From positions 1 to 5,808 of the forward strand of contig DAOVDO010000066.1 in assembly GCA_030669525.1 (NCBI GenBank): a stretch of DNA of 5,808 nt, in the 5' to 3' direction. This document shows positions 1-5,341 of this stretch, one piece after another. The first letter of the stretch is position 1, and each line of letters starts with the position of its first letter. A program made the position numbers and the translations under genes. The notes beneath the pieces were generated by a model. That model saw nothing but the letters and a program-made list of their open reading frames with translations, was not told the DNA's origin and ran no database searches. The DNA comes from Dehalococcoidia bacterium. GTDB taxonomy: Bacteria; Chloroflexota; Dehalococcoidia; GIF9; AB-539-J10.

Positions 1-541
1 TGAAGGGGCTGGACTGGTTGTTTTGGAAACCTACGAACACGCAATAAAAAGAGGTGTGCCAATTCTAGCCGAGCTGGCTGGTGCCGCTTGGTCGTTTGAT
101 GCTTATGACCAAACTGCTCCAGCCCCTGAAGCAGAAGCTTATGCTATGAGCACTGCTATTCAAAATGCCGGGTTAAAGCTTGAAGACGTTGATTACATAA
201 ATGCTCATGGCACCAGCACTCGATTGAACGATGCCAATGAAACCAAGGCTATAAAGATGGTATTTGGTGAATATGCTTATAAAATACCTGTAAGCTCTAC
301 TAAATCCATGATTGGTCATACAATAACAGCAGCCGGTGGTATTGAGACCATCGCCTCTGTATTGATGATTAATAAAGGTATTATCCACCCGACCATACAT
401 TATGAAACACCAGATCCTGAATGTGACCTGGATTATGTACCCAACGTGGCTCGCCAGGTTCAGGTAAATGTCTGCCTGAAGAATGGTTTTGGGCTGGGTG
501 GAGAAAATTGCTGTTTGATACTTAAGAGGTTCACCGGGTAA
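1..541 (+). CDS. fabF: Beta-ketoacyl-ACP synthase II (FabF), C-terminal part, 5' end outside window
   Basis: This is the last 179 residues of a condensing enzyme that elongates acyl-ACP with malonyl-ACP in cytosolic type II fatty-acid synthesis. The frame is open from base 2 and begins with EGAG, the end of the conserved GEGAG segment, so an apparent TTG start at 23 is internal. The C-terminal catalytic features are present: the HGTST motif (His codon at 206-208) and STKSMIGH with its Lys (302-304) and second active-site His (317-319). These match the Lys335 and His303/His340 region of E. coli FabF; the catalytic Cys lies upstream, off the window. The PTIHYETPDPECDLDYVPN segment and the glycine-rich NGFGLGGEN near the end are typical of KAS II. 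The stop is TAA at 539-541. fabG follows on the same strand after 158 bases. Family assignment is secure; FabF rather than FabB is inferred from these C-terminal motifs. Confidence 0.93.
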   Translation, partial: EGAGLVVLETYEHAIKRGVPILAELAGAAWSFDAYDQTAPAPEAEAYAMSTAIQNAGLKLEDVDYINAHGTSTRLNDANETKAIKMVFGEYAYKIPVSSTKSMIGHTITAAGGIETIASVLMINKGIIHPTIHYETPDPECDLDYVPNVARQVQVNVCLKNGFGLGGENCCLILKRFTG

Positions 542-699
542 TAGCAGAGATTGCTTCGCAGGGCTATCCCTGATAATACAAGTTTGTTCATTGTTTATTT
601 GTTATGTCATAGGCTCCGGTGTAGCAATAGCAGGATTGAATGGCTTGCAATAACGCAGGGTGATGTTTCAGAATATTATCGGAATTATAGGAGGCTGAA
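542..699 (+). other. fabF-fabG intergenic spacer
   Basis: This 158-base spacer has no credible open reading frame. It contains a small hairpin, CAGGG-CTAT-CCCTG (559-572), which lacks a following T tract and so is at most a weak attenuator or terminator. I found no convincing -35/-10 pair for fabG, so fabG may be co-transcribed with fabF or use a promoter I cannot recognise. The strong ribosome binding site of fabG lies at its right end. Confidence 0.5.
688..694 (+). promoter_or_regulatory. Ribosome binding site of fabG
   Basis: TAGGAGG lies 5 bases before the ATG at 700 (spacer CTGAA). It is a near-perfect Shine-Dalgarno sequence and fixes the fabG start. Confidence 0.85.
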
Positions 700-1449
700 A
701 TGGAACTAGAGAATAAAGTATCACTGGTTACTGGTGCTTCTCGAGGTATGGGTAAAGCTATTGCATTGAAGCTTTCCAGCCTAGGTTCTAAGGTGGCAAT
801 TAATTATGTGTTAATCGAGGAGAGTAATAAAGATGATGCTGATAATGTAGTGGAAACTATTGTCCGTTTGGGTGGAGAGGCTATGGCAGTGGAAGCTGAT
901 GTTAGGGACAGCGAGGCAGTAAAAGCGATGGTACAGCAGGTGATTGACAAATGGGGTAAAATTGATATTCTGGTTAACAATGCTGGCATCACCAGGGATA
1001 ATTTGCTGTTGAGGATGTCGGACGATACCTGGGATGATGTAATAAATACGAACTTGCGAGGAGCTTATCTGTGCACCAAGTTCGCCCTGCGGTCCATGAT
1101 GAAGCAAAGATGGGGACGAATCGTCAATGTTGCCTCTGTGGCTGGATTGATTGGTAATGTCGGACAAACTAACTACGCTGCTTCTAAGGGAGGTTTAATT
1201 GCCTTTACTAAGAGTATCGCTCGCGAGGTTGGATCGCGTAACATAACTGCCAACGCAGTGGCACCAGGCCTTATCAATACCGCGATGACGGAAAGGCTAC
1301 CTGATGAGGTAAAGAATTCCATTCTGTTGATGATATCATTAGGCCGCTGTGGTGAACCAGAAGAAGTAGCTGAACTGGTAGCTTTCCTGGCCAGTAATAG
1401 GGCCGGCTATATCACGGCTCAGGTTATCCGTATAGATGGTGGTATGTAG
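700..1449 (+). CDS. fabG: 3-oxoacyl-ACP reductase FabG (SDR family)
   Basis: This 249-residue short-chain dehydrogenase/reductase is predicted to reduce 3-oxoacyl-ACP to 3-hydroxyacyl-ACP with NADPH, the step after FabF in fatty-acid elongation. The Rossmann cofactor motif TGASRGMG is at residues 11-18 and NNAG at 93-96. The catalytic tetrad is visible as Asn118 (INTNLRG), Ser146 (NVASVAG), Tyr159 and Lys163 (NYAASKGG). The APG segment at 188-190 and the terminal IDGGM are also typical. The stretch after strand beta-2 (about residues 37-49, LIEESNKDDADN) is a few residues longer than in E. coli FabG. The protein ends directly at GGM, a little shorter than many homologues. The adjacent fabF supports a fatty-acid role over a generic SDR. 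Its stop codon abuts an antisense DegV-like gene start, and transcription is convergent with the DegV genes. Confidence 0.93.
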   Translation: MELENKVSLVTGASRGMGKAIALKLSSLGSKVAINYVLIEESNKDDADNVVETIVRLGGEAMAVEADVRDSEAVKAMVQQVIDKWGKIDILVNNAGITRDNLLLRMSDDTWDDVINTNLRGAYLCTKFALRSMMKQRWGRIVNVASVAGLIGNVGQTNYAASKGGLIAFTKSIAREVGSRNITANAVAPGLINTAMTERLPDEVKNSILLMISLGRCGEPEEVAELVAFLASNRAGYITAQVIRIDGGM

Positions 1450-1493
1450 ACCTGAGTCAGTCATAATGGCTATCTTGTTCATAGTAAACCTCC
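1450..1493 (-). pseudogene. Remnant 5' end of a third DegV-family gene
   Basis: Read on the minus strand, GGAGG (1493-1489) is followed after 6 bases by ATG (1482-1480) and the codons MNKIAIMTDSG. This matches the N-termini of the two intact DegV genes upstream (MRTVAIMTDT and MNQVAIMADT) and the family's usual xIAIxTDS opening. By eye, 22 of the first 30 bases match the nearer gene and 21 match the farther one. The Shine-Dalgarno-to-start spacing is 6 bases here and in the nearer gene. The gap to the preceding DegV stop (38 bases) equals the gap between the two intact genes. After about codon 11 the frame becomes the antisense of the fabG 3' end and stops at 1339, giving a 47-codon frame with no further DegV character. 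I infer a truncated tandem copy. It could still be translated into a short peptide, but nothing supports a function. Confidence 0.7.
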
Positions 1494-1527
1494 GTATTGA
1501 TACTCAGGCAACTGAGTTAGTCAGTCA
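1452..1527. repeat. Imperfect direct repeat flanking the DegV remnant
   Basis: CTGAGTCAGTCA at 1452-1463 recurs at 1512-1527 as CTGAGT-TAGT-CAGTCA, the same 12 bases with a 4-base insert. The left copy encodes the MTDS codons of the remnant on the minus strand; the right copy spans the stop codon of the DegV gene at 1521. It could be chance similarity or a trace of short-homology recombination. Confidence 0.4.
1502..1517. repeat. Short inverted repeat after the DegV gene stop
   Basis: ACTCAG-GCAA-CTGAGT is a perfect 6-bp stem with a 4-base loop, just past the minus-strand DegV stop at 1521. ACTCAGG at 1502-1508 can instead pair with CCTGAGT at 1451-1457, so two structures compete. No T tract follows on either strand, so it is a poor intrinsic terminator. 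It may still help separate the convergent fabG and DegV transcripts. Confidence 0.4.
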
Positions 1528-2390
1528 CTGATATAGAATCCAAGGTCAACGAGCCCTTGCCCAGTGTGAACTATTGCTGGCGCCAGGGCTTCAAAAACGT
1601 AGAGCTCGTCACATTGAAGTTGGGAGGAGACCATCTCTTTTAACTGTTCAGCTTGAGCAGAAGCGTTGTTATGAGTTATACCTGCATGTATCTTACTATT
1701 TCCTGCCCTTTCCTTGGCTGTACTTACCAACTTTTCCATTATCTGTTTTCTTGTTTTGGCTCTGGCTACAGGCTTTGTCATTCCTCCTGTGGAGGCATCT
1801 ATCTCCACGATAGTTCGGAAACCACTTACTGCTTGTGCTTCAGCCCAGGACTTGGCTTCACATATTCGTCCTCCTTTGTCTAAGTAGAACAGTGTATCTG
1901 GTGCTGAAAGATGATTTACTCGTGGTATCACATGGTTGACATCTTCCATAATTAACTTTATATCCTTGCCCTGTTCTGCTAACCTCGCTGCCCGTAAAAC
2001 AATGAGCGCCAGTCCTGTTCCAGCAGTGCGGGAATCAAGCACTTCAATACTGGTTTTGGGTAGTTCTTTACCGGCTATCTCCTTAGCCTCCAGGGCCAGG
2101 CTATAGGCGTTGGTAAAAATAGAGGTTACAGAGATAAACAGGATAGCCTCTGCTTTCTGGCTTAGCTCTTGATAAACTTGCAGGTATTCCTCGACGGAGG
2201 GAAAAGATGTTGTAGGTAGATTTTCTTTTGTACCCAGTCGGGCATAGAGTTCATCTATGTCTATTTCTGTATCCAGGTAGTCTTTGTCATCCATGATGAT
2301 ATGGAATGGCATCACCTTAATGTCAGACTTCTGTGCCAATTTCTGTGGCAGGTTACTTGCTGTATCGGTCATAATTGCTACCGTTCTCAT
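1521..2390 (-). CDS. DegV family (FakB-like) fatty-acid-binding protein, downstream tandem copy
   Basis: This is a 289-residue cytosolic DegV-fold protein. In Firmicutes, family members (FakB) hold a fatty acid while the kinase FakA phosphorylates it for phospholipid synthesis; that role is inferred here because no FakA gene is in the window. Landmarks in order are the IMTDTASNLP opening, TTSFPS (60-65), ISVTS (86-90), DSR (119-121), KGGR (172-175) and the C-terminal HTGQGL (275-280). The usual SGTY-type sequence after ISxxxS is replaced by IFTNAY, so ligand preference may differ from characterised FakB proteins. The ATG at 2390 is supported by AGGAG (2397-2401), 6 bases upstream. It lies 38 bases after a paralogue, aligns without gaps for roughly the first 170 residues and is about 55% identical over the first 60. 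It is probably transcribed from the promoter at 3354-3381. Confidence 0.9.
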   Translation of the reverse strand: MRTVAIMTDTASNLPQKLAQKSDIKVMPFHIIMDDKDYLDTEIDIDELYARLGTKENLPTTSFPSVEEYLQVYQELSQKAEAILFISVTSIFTNAYSLALEAKEIAGKELPKTSIEVLDSRTAGTGLALIVLRAARLAEQGKDIKLIMEDVNHVIPRVNHLSAPDTLFYLDKGGRICEAKSWAEAQAVSGFRTIVEIDASTGGMTKPVARAKTRKQIMEKLVSTAKERAGNSKIHAGITHNNASAQAEQLKEMVSSQLQCDELYVFEALAPAIVHTGQGLVDLGFYISD

Positions 2391-2428
2391 GATAATCTCC
2401 TAATTATTTAGTATCCTCACATTGGCTA

Positions 2429-3292
2429 TCAGTCCTCGCTGAACCAGCCGAGGCGAAGTGCTCCAGGGCTCCAGTGGACTGCATGTATTAGTGAAATACG
2501 CGTGGAATACATTTCCTTGATAGATGTTTGTGATAGAAGCTGACGCTTCAGCTCCTGTGCTTGCCTTGGTGTATTACCTTGGCTGACTGCTACATGTAGC
2601 ATTCTATTTCCGTTTCGCTTCTTTACTAGCTCAACTGCTTTTCTTATTGCTTCAGCCTTAGTTCTGGTTCTCGTCACGGGTGTTGGTATTCCCCCTGTAG
2701 CGGCATCGAGTTCCAGGATAGATTTCACGGCGAGTGCGGAATCATCCCAAATACTTGCTTTACCCATTCTTCCACCCTTACGGGTGTAATAAAGTGTATC
2801 CAGTATATAGATAGAGTTCAGCCTCGGAACTAATTCATTGATAATGCTGACCACCTCGGGAAAACTTTTACCCTCAGCGGCAGCTCTCGCTGCTTCCAGA
2901 ACACAAAGTAGTTGTGCTCCACATTCAACGCGTGAGTCAATCACTTCGATGGTGGTGTTGGGTAACTCATCTTTAGCCATGTTTTTGGCTTTCATAGCCT
3001 GTTTATAACCCATGCCAATCCATGAGGTATAATGGATATGTAAGATAGCTTCTGCCTTTTGACTTAATTCCCGGTAACCTTCAAGATATTGTGCGGCGGT
3101 GGGCGATGAGGTTGTAGGCAAATTATCCTTTTGTAATAATCGAGCATAGAATTGGTCTTTATCCAACTCCGTTTCCATGTAGCTTTTACCATCCATTAGT
3201 ATATGAAGAGGTACTAATTTAATATTAAAATCCTCGGCCATTTTTGGTGGTATTCCAGATAGGGTGTCAGCCATAATAGCTACTTGATTCAC
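2429..3292 (-). CDS. DegV family (FakB-like) fatty-acid-binding protein, promoter-proximal tandem copy
   Basis: This 287-residue DegV-family protein is predicted to bind a fatty acid or similar lipid in the cytosol. It opens with VAIMADTLSGIP and keeps TTSSPT (60-65), IHYTS (86-90), DSR (119-121) and KGGR (172-175). The C-terminal lipid-pocket segment, usually close to HTGPGALG, reads HWSPGALRLGW (273-283). The SGTY region is also changed (WIGMGY), and the last Ser of the TSxPS motif is Thr. Those changes suggest a different ligand from the neighbouring copy. The start is GTG at 3292, supported by AAAGGAA (3305-3299) and by alignment with the other copy's N-terminus. It is the first gene after a strong promoter and a leader palindrome, and it is 38 bases upstream of the second copy, so the two form a likely operon. 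The family is certain; the substrate is unknown. Confidence 0.9.
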   Translation of the reverse strand: MNQVAIMADTLSGIPPKMAEDFNIKLVPLHILMDGKSYMETELDKDQFYARLLQKDNLPTTSSPTAAQYLEGYRELSQKAEAILHIHYTSWIGMGYKQAMKAKNMAKDELPNTTIEVIDSRVECGAQLLCVLEAARAAAEGKSFPEVVSIINELVPRLNSIYILDTLYYTRKGGRMGKASIWDDSALAVKSILELDAATGGIPTPVTRTRTKAEAIRKAVELVKKRNGNRMLHVAVSQGNTPRQAQELKRQLLSQTSIKEMYSTRISLIHAVHWSPGALRLGWFSED

Positions 3293-3314
3293 TGTGGCTT
3301 CCTTTCATTAAGTT

Positions 3315-3337
3315 GATGTATTGTTGGTCAATACATC
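3315..3337. promoter_or_regulatory. Perfect 9-bp inverted repeat in the DegV leader, possible operator or RNA hairpin
   Basis: GATGTATTG (3315-3323) and CAATACATC (3329-3337) are exact inverted copies separated by TTGGT. The element lies just downstream of the predicted transcription start (about 3347) and upstream of the Shine-Dalgarno sequence of the first DegV gene. That position suits either a repressor-binding operator or a hairpin in the 5' untranslated RNA. It does not resemble the FapR or FabT sites I remember. No T tract follows, so a terminator is unlikely. Confidence 0.6.
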
Positions 3338-3353
3338 GTAGTCCGATGCTTGT

Positions 3354-3381
3354 ATAATATCATATAGGGTATTCCTGTCAA
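3354..3381 (-). promoter_or_regulatory. Sigma-70-type promoter of the tandem DegV genes
   Basis: On the minus strand, a perfect -35 box TTGACA (3381-3376) is followed by a 16-base spacer and TATTAT (3359-3354), a five-of-six match to the -10 consensus. The predicted start near 3347 gives a leader of about 55 bases before the GTG at 3292, containing the palindrome at 3315-3337. Confidence 0.75.
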
Positions 3382-3428
3382 GTATCAATCGTGATATTGT
3401 TTGGCAATGAATGGCTGTTATCTTTGGG

Positions 3429-3464
3429 CAGAGCGAAGGAAATGAATACTTTCCCTTCGCTTTG
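3429..3464 (-). terminator. Hairpin downstream of dnaN, candidate terminator
   Basis: AGCGAAGG (3432-3439) pairs exactly with CCTTCGCT (3454-3461), with possible extension outward to 3429 and 3464 and an inner AAA/TTT pairing. It lies about 65 bases past the dnaN stop and before the DegV promoter, where a terminator is expected. No clear T tract follows on the minus strand, so it is not a textbook intrinsic terminator. A weaker A/T-rich hairpin (3504-3520) lies just after the dnaN stop. Confidence 0.45.
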
Positions 3465-3526
3465 TTGGAGTTCAATGTATCAGTCAGGCAAGCCAGATGA
3501 TATTAATCTGTCGAAGATTAGCTTCT

Positions 3527-4669
3527 CTACCATTGAACGAACATCGGCATAATCACATGCACATAGTTGTCTGTACCTATAGGGCGGATAACTCCTGGGC
3601 TTGATGGTGTAGTAACTTCCAGGGCAACTTGAGCAACCTGGGATTGGTGAAGGACACTGAGGACATCGGAAAGATATTTCACATTGAAAGCGATTTTGGC
3701 TTCTTCTCCATCAACCAGGGCATCGATTTCACTAACATTGCCGCCAACTTCCTCGGCTTGAGCTGAGGCAGTTATCTTACCCGGAGTAAGGTCGTCACCG
3801 GGGGTGATAACCAAACGGACTATGCCGCTGGCGTCACGGGCAAAGATGGAAGACATTTTGGTAACCTGCAGAAATTGGTTGATGTCTACCACTGCTCTGG
3901 TGGTATAGCTCTGGGGAATAACCTGGGCGTAGTTCGGGAAGGAACCCTGAATAAGCTGTGAGACCAATTCGGCGTTTTTGAGGCGGAAGAGCACCTGACT
4001 TTTTTGCTGGTTTGTGATGATTTCAACTGGCTCTTCCTGGTCAGCAATAAGGCGATTTAGCTCATTAAGACTTCTTGCCGGGATAATCACCGTTGCTTTC
4101 TGGCTGATTGGTGCACCGAGAGTCGTTTTGTGAACAGCCAGCCTGAAGCCATCAGCGGCTGCCAGGTTAAGCTGCTCGTTCTCAAACTCAGTGCTAATTC
4201 CAGTTAATACAGGGCGGGATTCTTCAGTTGCAGCAGCAAAGACAACCTGTGCGATTCCTTCTCTAAGGGCGGCTGCCTCAATGTTGGTGGTTATGCCATC
4301 GCTTACCTCGGGGATAGGTGGGAAATCTTCAGCATCAATGCCGTTGATATGAGCCTGGAAGCGCCCGCTTTTGAGTTCTAAGGTGTGGCTATTAGCTGGT
4401 AGGGTGATTTCAATTTGGTCATTGGGCAAAGAATTAACAAAGTCTATGAGCAATCTAGCTGGAATGGTTATAGTACCTTCCTGTTCCACTTTAGCGCCAA
4501 TCCAACATGTAGTAGCCATTTCCAGGTTGGTGGCTGCTAGCTTGAGACGTGATTGCTCAGTGGCTAAAAGGATATTCTGGGTGATAGGCAATGTAGATCT
4601 GGTGGCTACGGCTCTACCAACCGTGCTTACTCCCCTGTTTAAATTCTCTTGAAGGCAAGATAGCTTCAT
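3527..4669 (-). CDS. dnaN: DNA polymerase III subunit beta (sliding clamp)
   Basis: The product is the 380-residue beta clamp, a dimeric ring that tethers the replicative polymerase and other repair and replication proteins to DNA. Its length suits the usual three-domain fold (roughly residues 1-120, 125-250 and 255-380). Recognisable segments are RPVLTGI (152-158), DGFRLA (173-178), GSFPNY (242-247) and the C-terminal VHVIMPM (370-376), part of the protein-binding region. The tail FVQW extends past the usual MPMRL-type ending. The ATG at 4669 has a strong GGAGG (4680-4676), 6 bases upstream, and its own promoter. The gene follows rdgB by 57 bases. In many bacteria dnaN sits beside dnaA and recF at the origin; here neither flanks it, since rdgB is upstream and DegV genes are downstream. 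Confidence 0.96.
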   Translation of the reverse strand: MKLSCLQENLNRGVSTVGRAVATRSTLPITQNILLATEQSRLKLAATNLEMATTCWIGAKVEQEGTITIPARLLIDFVNSLPNDQIEITLPANSHTLELKSGRFQAHINGIDAEDFPPIPEVSDGITTNIEAAALREGIAQVVFAAATEESRPVLTGISTEFENEQLNLAAADGFRLAVHKTTLGAPISQKATVIIPARSLNELNRLIADQEEPVEIITNQQKSQVLFRLKNAELVSQLIQGSFPNYAQVIPQSYTTRAVVDINQFLQVTKMSSIFARDASGIVRLVITPGDDLTPGKITASAQAEEVGGNVSEIDALVDGEEAKIAFNVKYLSDVLSVLHQSQVAQVALEVTTPSSPGVIRPIGTDNYVHVIMPMFVQW

Positions 4670-4701
4670 AAGATACCTCCGACTGATTATCTATAGGTGA
4701 C

Positions 4702-4730
4702 AGTATACTCTTGACGATTATAATGGTCAA
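4702..4730 (-). promoter_or_regulatory. Sigma-70-type promoter of dnaN, overlapping the rdgB stop
   Basis: On the minus strand, TTGACC (4730-4725) and TATACT (4707-4702) are each one mismatch from consensus and are separated by the ideal 17 bases. The -35 box includes the rdgB stop codon (TGA, 4729-4727). The predicted start near 4695 leaves a leader of about 25 bases containing the GGAGG of dnaN. dnaN can therefore probably be transcribed independently of rdgB. Confidence 0.75.
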
Positions 4731-5332
4731 TGGGTCTGGTTGTAGAATCGTTCTAATATTTGCCCTACTTTCTGGCAGGCTCGGGCACGGTGGCTGATTT
4801 TATTTTTTTCCTTCAAAGGAAGCTCAGCCATGGTTTTACTCATATCGGGTAGATAAAAGATGGGGTCGTAGCCAAATCCTCTTTGCCCGATAGCCTCAAA
4901 GGCTATTATGCCACAACATTGACCATGACATAACTCTGATTGACCTTCTGGAGTAGCTATGGCAATAGCACATTTAAAGCAGGCAGTGCGCTTTTCCCAG
5001 GGAATGCCATCAAGTCTGGTCAGGAGATTTTTTATCTTATCTGTGTCTGTGGAATGTTCACCGGCGAAGCGTGCTGAGTGAATCCCCGGCTTGCCACCCA
5101 GAGCACTCACTTCAAGTCCTGAGTCATCGGCAATGGTAGTAAGTTGGCTCAATTTAGCATAGGAAATGGCTTTTAGTCTTGCGTTTTGCTCATAGCTATT
5201 TCCTGCTTCAGTGATGACCTGTGCTATTCCCTGCTCAGCAAGCGTTGTTATTTGATAGCCAAGGCCATCGAGGAGAAGGCGATATTCCCTGATCTTCCCC
5301 GGGTTGGTAGTAGCTAACAGGAGAATGGGCAT
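4727..5332 (-). CDS. rdgB: XTP/dITP diphosphatase (RdgB/HAM1 family)
   Basis: This 201-residue enzyme hydrolyses non-canonical purine triphosphates (dITP, XTP, ITP) to monophosphate and pyrophosphate, keeping deaminated bases out of DNA and RNA. The family signature is complete: ATTNPGK at 7-13, SYEQNA at 46-51, ADDSGLEV at 68-75 (with the catalytic Asp around residue 70), GIHSARFAG at 83-91, GFGYDPIF at 152-159 and KISHRA at 178-183. Its length is normal. It is rather cysteine-rich near 118-140 (CFKC, CHGQCC), which may be a lineage trait. The ATG at 5332 is 9 bases after the stop of the upstream aldolase/phosphatase gene, with only a weak AGGT-type ribosome site, so translational coupling is plausible. 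dnaN follows on the same strand. Function is confident. Confidence 0.95.
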   Translation of the reverse strand: MPILLLATTNPGKIREYRLLLDGLGYQITTLAEQGIAQVITEAGNSYEQNARLKAISYAKLSQLTTIADDSGLEVSALGGKPGIHSARFAGEHSTDTDKIKNLLTRLDGIPWEKRTACFKCAIAIATPEGQSELCHGQCCGIIAFEAIGQRGFGYDPIFYLPDMSKTMAELPLKEKNKISHRARACQKVGQILERFYNQTH

Positions 5333-5341
5333 TGTTACCTG

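Noticed and set aside
173..400. Open frame on the minus strand across fabF
   Set aside because: It is antisense to strongly conserved FabF motifs, has no ribosome binding site I can see, and its translation resembles no family I know.
559..572. CAGGG-CTAT-CCCTG hairpin after fabF as a terminator
   Set aside because: The stem is only 5 bp and no T tract follows; it is mentioned in the spacer entry but not called as a terminator.
811..1167. 118-codon open frame on the minus strand inside fabG, and a shorter one at 804-992
   Set aside because: Both are shadows of the complete, motif-bearing fabG; their sequences look like antisense translation with no domain.
1574..1883. Plus-strand open frames with hydrophobic, Cys/Trp/Phe-rich stretches that mimic a membrane protein
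   Set aside because: They are antisense to the DegV gene and have no start signals; the hydrophobicity comes from the complement of Lys/Glu-rich codons.
4371..4652. Plus-strand 93-codon open frame
   Set aside because: It is antisense to the conserved N-terminal domain of dnaN, without a ribosome site or recognisable domain.
4711..4724. Plus-strand TTGACG followed by TATAAT-like sequence as a promoter
   Set aside because: The two boxes are only a couple of bases apart, so they cannot be a -35/-10 pair; the minus-strand reading has correct 17-base spacing and a gene downstream.
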